From positions 1-15,716 of the forward strand of contig JAHFTN010000019.1 in assembly GCA_023269365.1 (NCBI GenBank): 15,716 bases of DNA, given 5' to 3'. This stretch comes from Chlamydiota bacterium (GTDB lineage: Bacteria > Chlamydiota > Chlamydiia > Chlamydiales > Rhabdochlamydiaceae). The first letter of the stretch is position 1. Every line of letters starts with the position of its first letter. Below the pieces are notes generated by a model. It searched no databases. It was not told the DNA's origin and saw only the letters and a program-made list of their open reading frames with translations. Below, in pieces: positions 12,751 through 15,716 of the stretch. The translations under genes were made by a program, and so were the position numbers.

Positions 12751-15716
12751 ATGAAAAATTCTTCCCACAACAAGTTAACCGTTCTTAAAACGGTTTGGAG
12801 GTTAGCTTTAACGACCCCATGCTTTCTGACGGCATTTACCTATCAAACAACTTCAACTGGTACCTTTTGGAATGTAAATTCCCATTGGACAAGTAGCGAT
12901 GGGGGGACTACCTTTCCCGGCGCCGCTGATAACGCGACAGTTTTAAATTCTACTACCATAAGCACTAGTCCAAGCGTACTGACTGTGACTGTAAATGGAA
13001 CATCCCTGTCAATTCAGTCAACGCGTACGCTTCTTATTCAAGGAACAACAGTCTCTGCAGTCACTGTAGGGGACTCTGCCAGCATTGGGGGCTTAGGAAA
13101 TCCTGTAGGCTCTCTTGCTCTGCAAGGAGGAGACGGATCTGGCATCACTTTTAATGGTTCTACAGGGACGTCAACCATCTCTGCGCCGATTGCGTTTGGA
13201 TTTGGAGCCAGAACGATCAGTGTTAGTAATAGCTCTGCCTCAATTGGGTTATACATCACGGGACTTATAAATACTGGCTCCATTACAAAAATAGGTCCTG
13301 GCGTATTGGGATTGAGGGGGAATAACACCTTTCCAGGAGGCATCACCCTCAGCGAAGGGACCATTGCTACAGGAACCACTTCAGGCTTGGGAACTGGTTC
13401 ATTGACAATGTCTGCAGGAACGACTTTAACATTTAGTGCTGCAGTCACAGCATCCAATGCAATCTCCCTATCTAGCACAGGAGCCATCATCGATGTCTCA
13501 ACAGCCTCTAGCACCCTGTCTGGAATCATCTCAGATGGAGGTTCCGCTGCTCTAACTAAAACGGGGAGCAATACCCTCTCTTTGACGGGGGTCAATACAT
13601 ATACAGCAGGAACCTCTCTTAATGCAGGAACGCTTGCAGTGGGCAACGCATCAGCTTTGGGAAACAGCGCTGGAACCTTGACTATGACAGCTGGAACTAC
13701 TCTTGCTTTTATCTCCGCTGTCACAGTTGTCAATCCCATTAGTTTATCGACGACAGGAGCCAGCGTCAATGTCACAACAGCCTCTGGCACCTTATCTGGA
13801 ATTATTTCAGGGGCTAGTGCAATGCTCACAGTGACTGGTCCTTCAAATACACTCACCCTTGTTGGAGTAAACACTTATGGGGGCGGGACATCAATTAACT
13901 CAGGGACAGTAGTCACAGCTGCAGCAAGTGTGTTGTCCTCCACAGGAAGCATGACAATTGCTGGAGCTGGCACGCTGCGCGTTGCTGTAGCAAGCCAAAC
14001 TGTGGGGGATCTCTCAGGATCGGGCAACCTCATTGTAGATACAGGACTTACTCTGACAGCTGGCACATCGAATTCAACCACATTCTCAGGGACGATAAGC
14101 AGTGCAGGAACATTCATTAAAGCAGGCAGCGGAACTCTTACTCTATCCGGAAGTAATGGGTATACAGGAGGAACCTCTCTTACTGTAGGAACTATAGGAT
14201 TAGGCAATGCAACAGCTCTGGGGACTAACACCTTGACCATGACAGCGGGGACCACTCTTGCATTTACATCTGCTGTCACCGTTGTTAATCCCCTCAGTCT
14301 GCTCACAACAGGAGCGATTGTCGATGTCACAACAGCCTCTGGCACCTTATCTGGAATCATTTCAGGGGCTAGTGCAATGCTCACAGTGACTGGTCCTTCA
14401 AATACACTCACCCTTGTTGGAGTAAACACTTATGGGGGCGGGACATCAATTAACTCAGGGACAGTAGTCACAGCTGCAGCAAGTGTGTTGTCCTCCACAG
14501 GAAGCATGACAATTGCTGGAGCTGGCACGCTGCGCGTTGCTGTAGCAAGCCAAACTGTGGGGGATCTCTCAGGATCGGGCAACCTCATTGTAGATACAGG
14601 ACTTACTCTGACAGCTGGCACATCGAATTCAACCACATTCTCAGGGACGATAAGCAGTGCAGGAACATTCATTAAAGCAGGCAGCGGAACTCTTACTCTA
14701 TCCGGAAGTAATGGGTATACAGGAGGAACCTCTCTTACTGTAGGAACTATAGGATTAGGCAATGCAACAGCTCTGGGGACTAACACCTTGACCATGACAG
14801 CGGGGACCACTCTTGCATTTACATCTGCTGTCACCGCTGTTAATCCCCTCAGCCTGCTCACAACAGGAGCGATTGTCGATGTCACAACCGCTTCTGGCAC
14901 CCTGTCTGGAGTCATCTCCGATGGAGGGTCCGCTGTTCTCACTAAAACGGGAAGCAATACTCTGTCTTTAACGGGAGCTAACTCCTATACAGCTGGGACC
15001 TCGCTGAATGCAGGGACGTTGGCAATCACCCACAGCAGTGCCTTAGGAGCTGGAACGCTGAGTATGGCAGCGGGCGCCACATTCGCCTTGGGAGATGCCC
15101 TAACAGTCGTAAATAAGGTCACTTTTGCCGGAGCTGAAACCCTTGTTGTCGACACAAGTAGCAGCTCAACGTTGAGTGGGATCCTCTCTGGGGTAGGGGG
15201 CTCTTTTACAAAAACAGGGGCGGGGACACTTTCCCTATCTGGAACAAATACTTATAATACCGGTACGACGCTAAGTTTGGGAACCCTTGCCTTAGCGAGT
15301 AACAACGCCCTTGGGTCAGCATCTCTTACGATGGCAGATGCTACAGTGTTAAGTTTAACTCCAGGATTAATAGTTTCTAATAATGTTGTCCTTGGAGGAG
15401 CTGAGACGATCGATGTTTCTTCTGCGGGGTCGAGTACTTTAAGCGGAGTCCTATCTGGAGTGGGGGGGTCCTTCACCAAGACGGGCGTAGGGACATTGAT
15501 CCTCGGTGGAGCCAATACGTATGATTCAGGAACAACGATTACGACAGGAACAGTACAGACGGGGATTGCAAATGCTTTGCCCAATGGGAAAAATATCTCT
15601 ATAGGGAGTTCTGGAACATTACAAATTTCTGTAGCTTCACAAACTATTGGGGACATGACCGGTTCGGGAGCTGTCATCATCGATGCCTCTCGCACACTCA
15701 CCCTGGGCACAGCTAC
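12751..15716 (+). CDS. Large autotransporter/adhesin with PATR beta-strand repeats (3' partial)
   Basis: The frame is open from ATG 12751 to the right edge (988 codons, no stop). The N-terminus has basic residues (K2, K8, K13, R17) and a hydrophobic stretch (18-29) consistent with a signal peptide, then FWNVNSHWTSSDGGTTFPGAADNAT, a tryptophan/Asp-Asn block often found at the start of such surface proteins. The rest is Gly/Ser/Thr/Ala/Leu-rich beta-helix sequence. Nine passenger-associated transport repeats begin near residues 178, 268, 359, 455, 544, 640, 730, 819 and 908, each a variant of LTKTGSGTLTLSGxNTYTGG followed by TxLxxGTL, with a period of about 90 residues. Residues 352-536 and 537-695 derive from an exact tandem DNA duplication. 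These proteins are type V-secreted passengers with a C-terminal barrel, which here lies beyond the window. No cysteine after residue 24, as is usual for passengers. Confidence 0.85.
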   Translation, partial: MKNSSHNKLTVLKTVWRLALTTPCFLTAFTYQTTSTGTFWNVNSHWTSSDGGTTFPGAADNATVLNSTTISTSPSVLTVTVNGTSLSIQSTRTLLIQGTTVSAVTVGDSASIGGLGNPVGSLALQGGDGSGITFNGSTGTSTISAPIAFGFGARTISVSNSSASIGLYITGLINTGSITKIGPGVLGLRGNNTFPGGITLSEGTIATGTTSGLGTGSLTMSAGTTLTFSAAVTASNAISLSSTGAIIDVSTASSTLSGIISDGGSAALTKTGSNTLSLTGVNTYTAGTSLNAGTLAVGNASALGNSAGTLTMTAGTTLAFISAVTVVNPISLSTTGASVNVTTASGTLSGIISGASAMLTVTGPSNTLTLVGVNTYGGGTSINSGTVVTAAASVLSSTGSMTIAGAGTLRVAVASQTVGDLSGSGNLIVDTGLTLTAGTSNSTTFSGTISSAGTFIKAGSGTLTLSGSNGYTGGTSLTVGTIGLGNATALGTNTLTMTAGTTLAFTSAVTVVNPLSLLTTGAIVDVTTASGTLSGIISGASAMLTVTGPSNTLTLVGVNTYGGGTSINSGTVVTAAASVLSSTGSMTIAGAGTLRVAVASQTVGDLSGSGNLIVDTGLTLTAGTSNSTTFSGTISSAGTFIKAGSGTLTLSGSNGYTGGTSLTVGTIGLGNATALGTNTLTMTAGTTLAFTSAVTAVNPLSLLTTGAIVDVTTASGTLSGVISDGGSAVLTKTGSNTLSLTGANSYTAGTSLNAGTLAITHSSALGAGTLSMAAGATFALGDALTVVNKVTFAGAETLVVDTSSSSTLSGILSGVGGSFTKTGAGTLSLSGTNTYNTGTTLSLGTLALASNNALGSASLTMADATVLSLTPGLIVSNNVVLGGAETIDVSSAGSSTLSGVLSGVGGSFTKTGVGTLILGGANTYDSGTTITTGTVQTGIANALPNGKNISIGSSGTLQISVASQTIGDMTGSGAVIIDASRTLTLGTA
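13804..14358 (+). repeat. Tandem repeat, copy 1 (555 bp, 185 codons, two PATR units)
   Basis: Bases 13804-14281 are identical to 14359-14836 (478 of 478 compared by eye), a period of 555 bp that keeps the reading frame. The rest of the copy up to 14358 matches the second copy's continuation with few changes until about 14887. It encodes PATR units 3 and 4. Confidence 0.95.
14359..14886 (+). repeat. Tandem repeat, copy 2 (units 5 and 6 of the passenger)
   Basis: Identical to copy 1 over its first 478 bases. The first change is T14282 to C14837 (Val to Ala), then one silent change, then divergence from about 14887 into unit 7. Linker segments with the pattern TMTAGTTLAF...VNP flank and separate the copies and probably supplied the homology for duplication. 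Confidence 0.93.

Noticed and set aside
13804..14886. CRISPR-like array
   Set aside because: The repeat is 555 bp long, in frame, and coding. There are no short repeats with unique spacers anywhere in the window.
13038..14957. Three long open frames antisense to the autotransporter (278, 184 and 175 codons)
   Set aside because: They are Val/Pro/Ala-rich low-complexity shadows of the Gly/Thr/Ser/Ala repeat on the plus strand. Two are nearly identical only because the sense DNA is duplicated, and their ends fall at the same repeat point. No ribosome site or recognisable domain.
15252..15710. 152-codon antisense frame near the right edge
   Set aside because: Same composition effect opposite the PATR repeats; no domain and no independent support.

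Overview
The window most probably comes from a chlamydia-like bacterium (phylum Chlamydiota, environmental 'Parachlamydiales' type). The best pointers are a MOMP-like porin with a signal peptide and N-terminal vicinal cysteines, large type V autotransporter genes at both ends, and GlgC and GpsA of ordinary bacterial type. The phylum call is inference from protein character; I cannot name genus or species.

Layout. Positions 2-172 (+) are the last 56 codons of an outer-membrane beta-barrel protein, probably an autotransporter. Next comes a minus-strand operon (4455 down to 151): a Wza-type polysaccharide export lipoprotein, a Wzz/Wzc-type polysaccharide co-polymerase with a degenerate kinase domain, and a UDP-glucuronate decarboxylase (UDP-xylose synthase). 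Diverging from it with a 30-bp gap is a plus-strand pair: a UDP-glucuronate 4-epimerase and a PagL-like lipid A deacylase. Together these form an envelope-glycan module. Both sugar enzymes draw on UDP-glucuronate (giving UDP-xylose and UDP-galacturonate), the two membrane proteins resemble an export/chain-length pair, and PagL would trim lipid A. No glycosyltransferase, flippase, polymerase or UDP-glucose dehydrogenase lies in the window.

Convergent to pagL is a minus-strand pair joined by a 4-bp overlap: gpsA followed by the bifunctional NAD(P)HX repair gene nnrE/nnrD. The gpsA leader is almost entirely an 85-bp perfect hairpin (39-bp arms). A MOMP-like porin gene (+) follows, with a plausible promoter, a near-perfect palindrome upstream and a terminator. 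The gap between the porin and the convergent metallophosphoesterase gene holds a 173-bp imperfect inverted repeat that looks like a MITE. Then come a calcineurin-like phosphoesterase and glgC (both minus strand), separated by a second hairpin that shares an 18-bp core with the gpsA palindrome.

The last 3 kb (12751 to the end, +) is the 5' part of a large autotransporter whose passenger is built of about 90-residue PATR units. It includes an exact 555-bp-period tandem duplication. Several long open frames antisense to this gene are composition artefacts.

The points most worth following up are the palindromic element family (8435-8519 and 11271-11306), the 173-bp element, the export module with its apparently dead kinase, and the identical repeat in the autotransporter.
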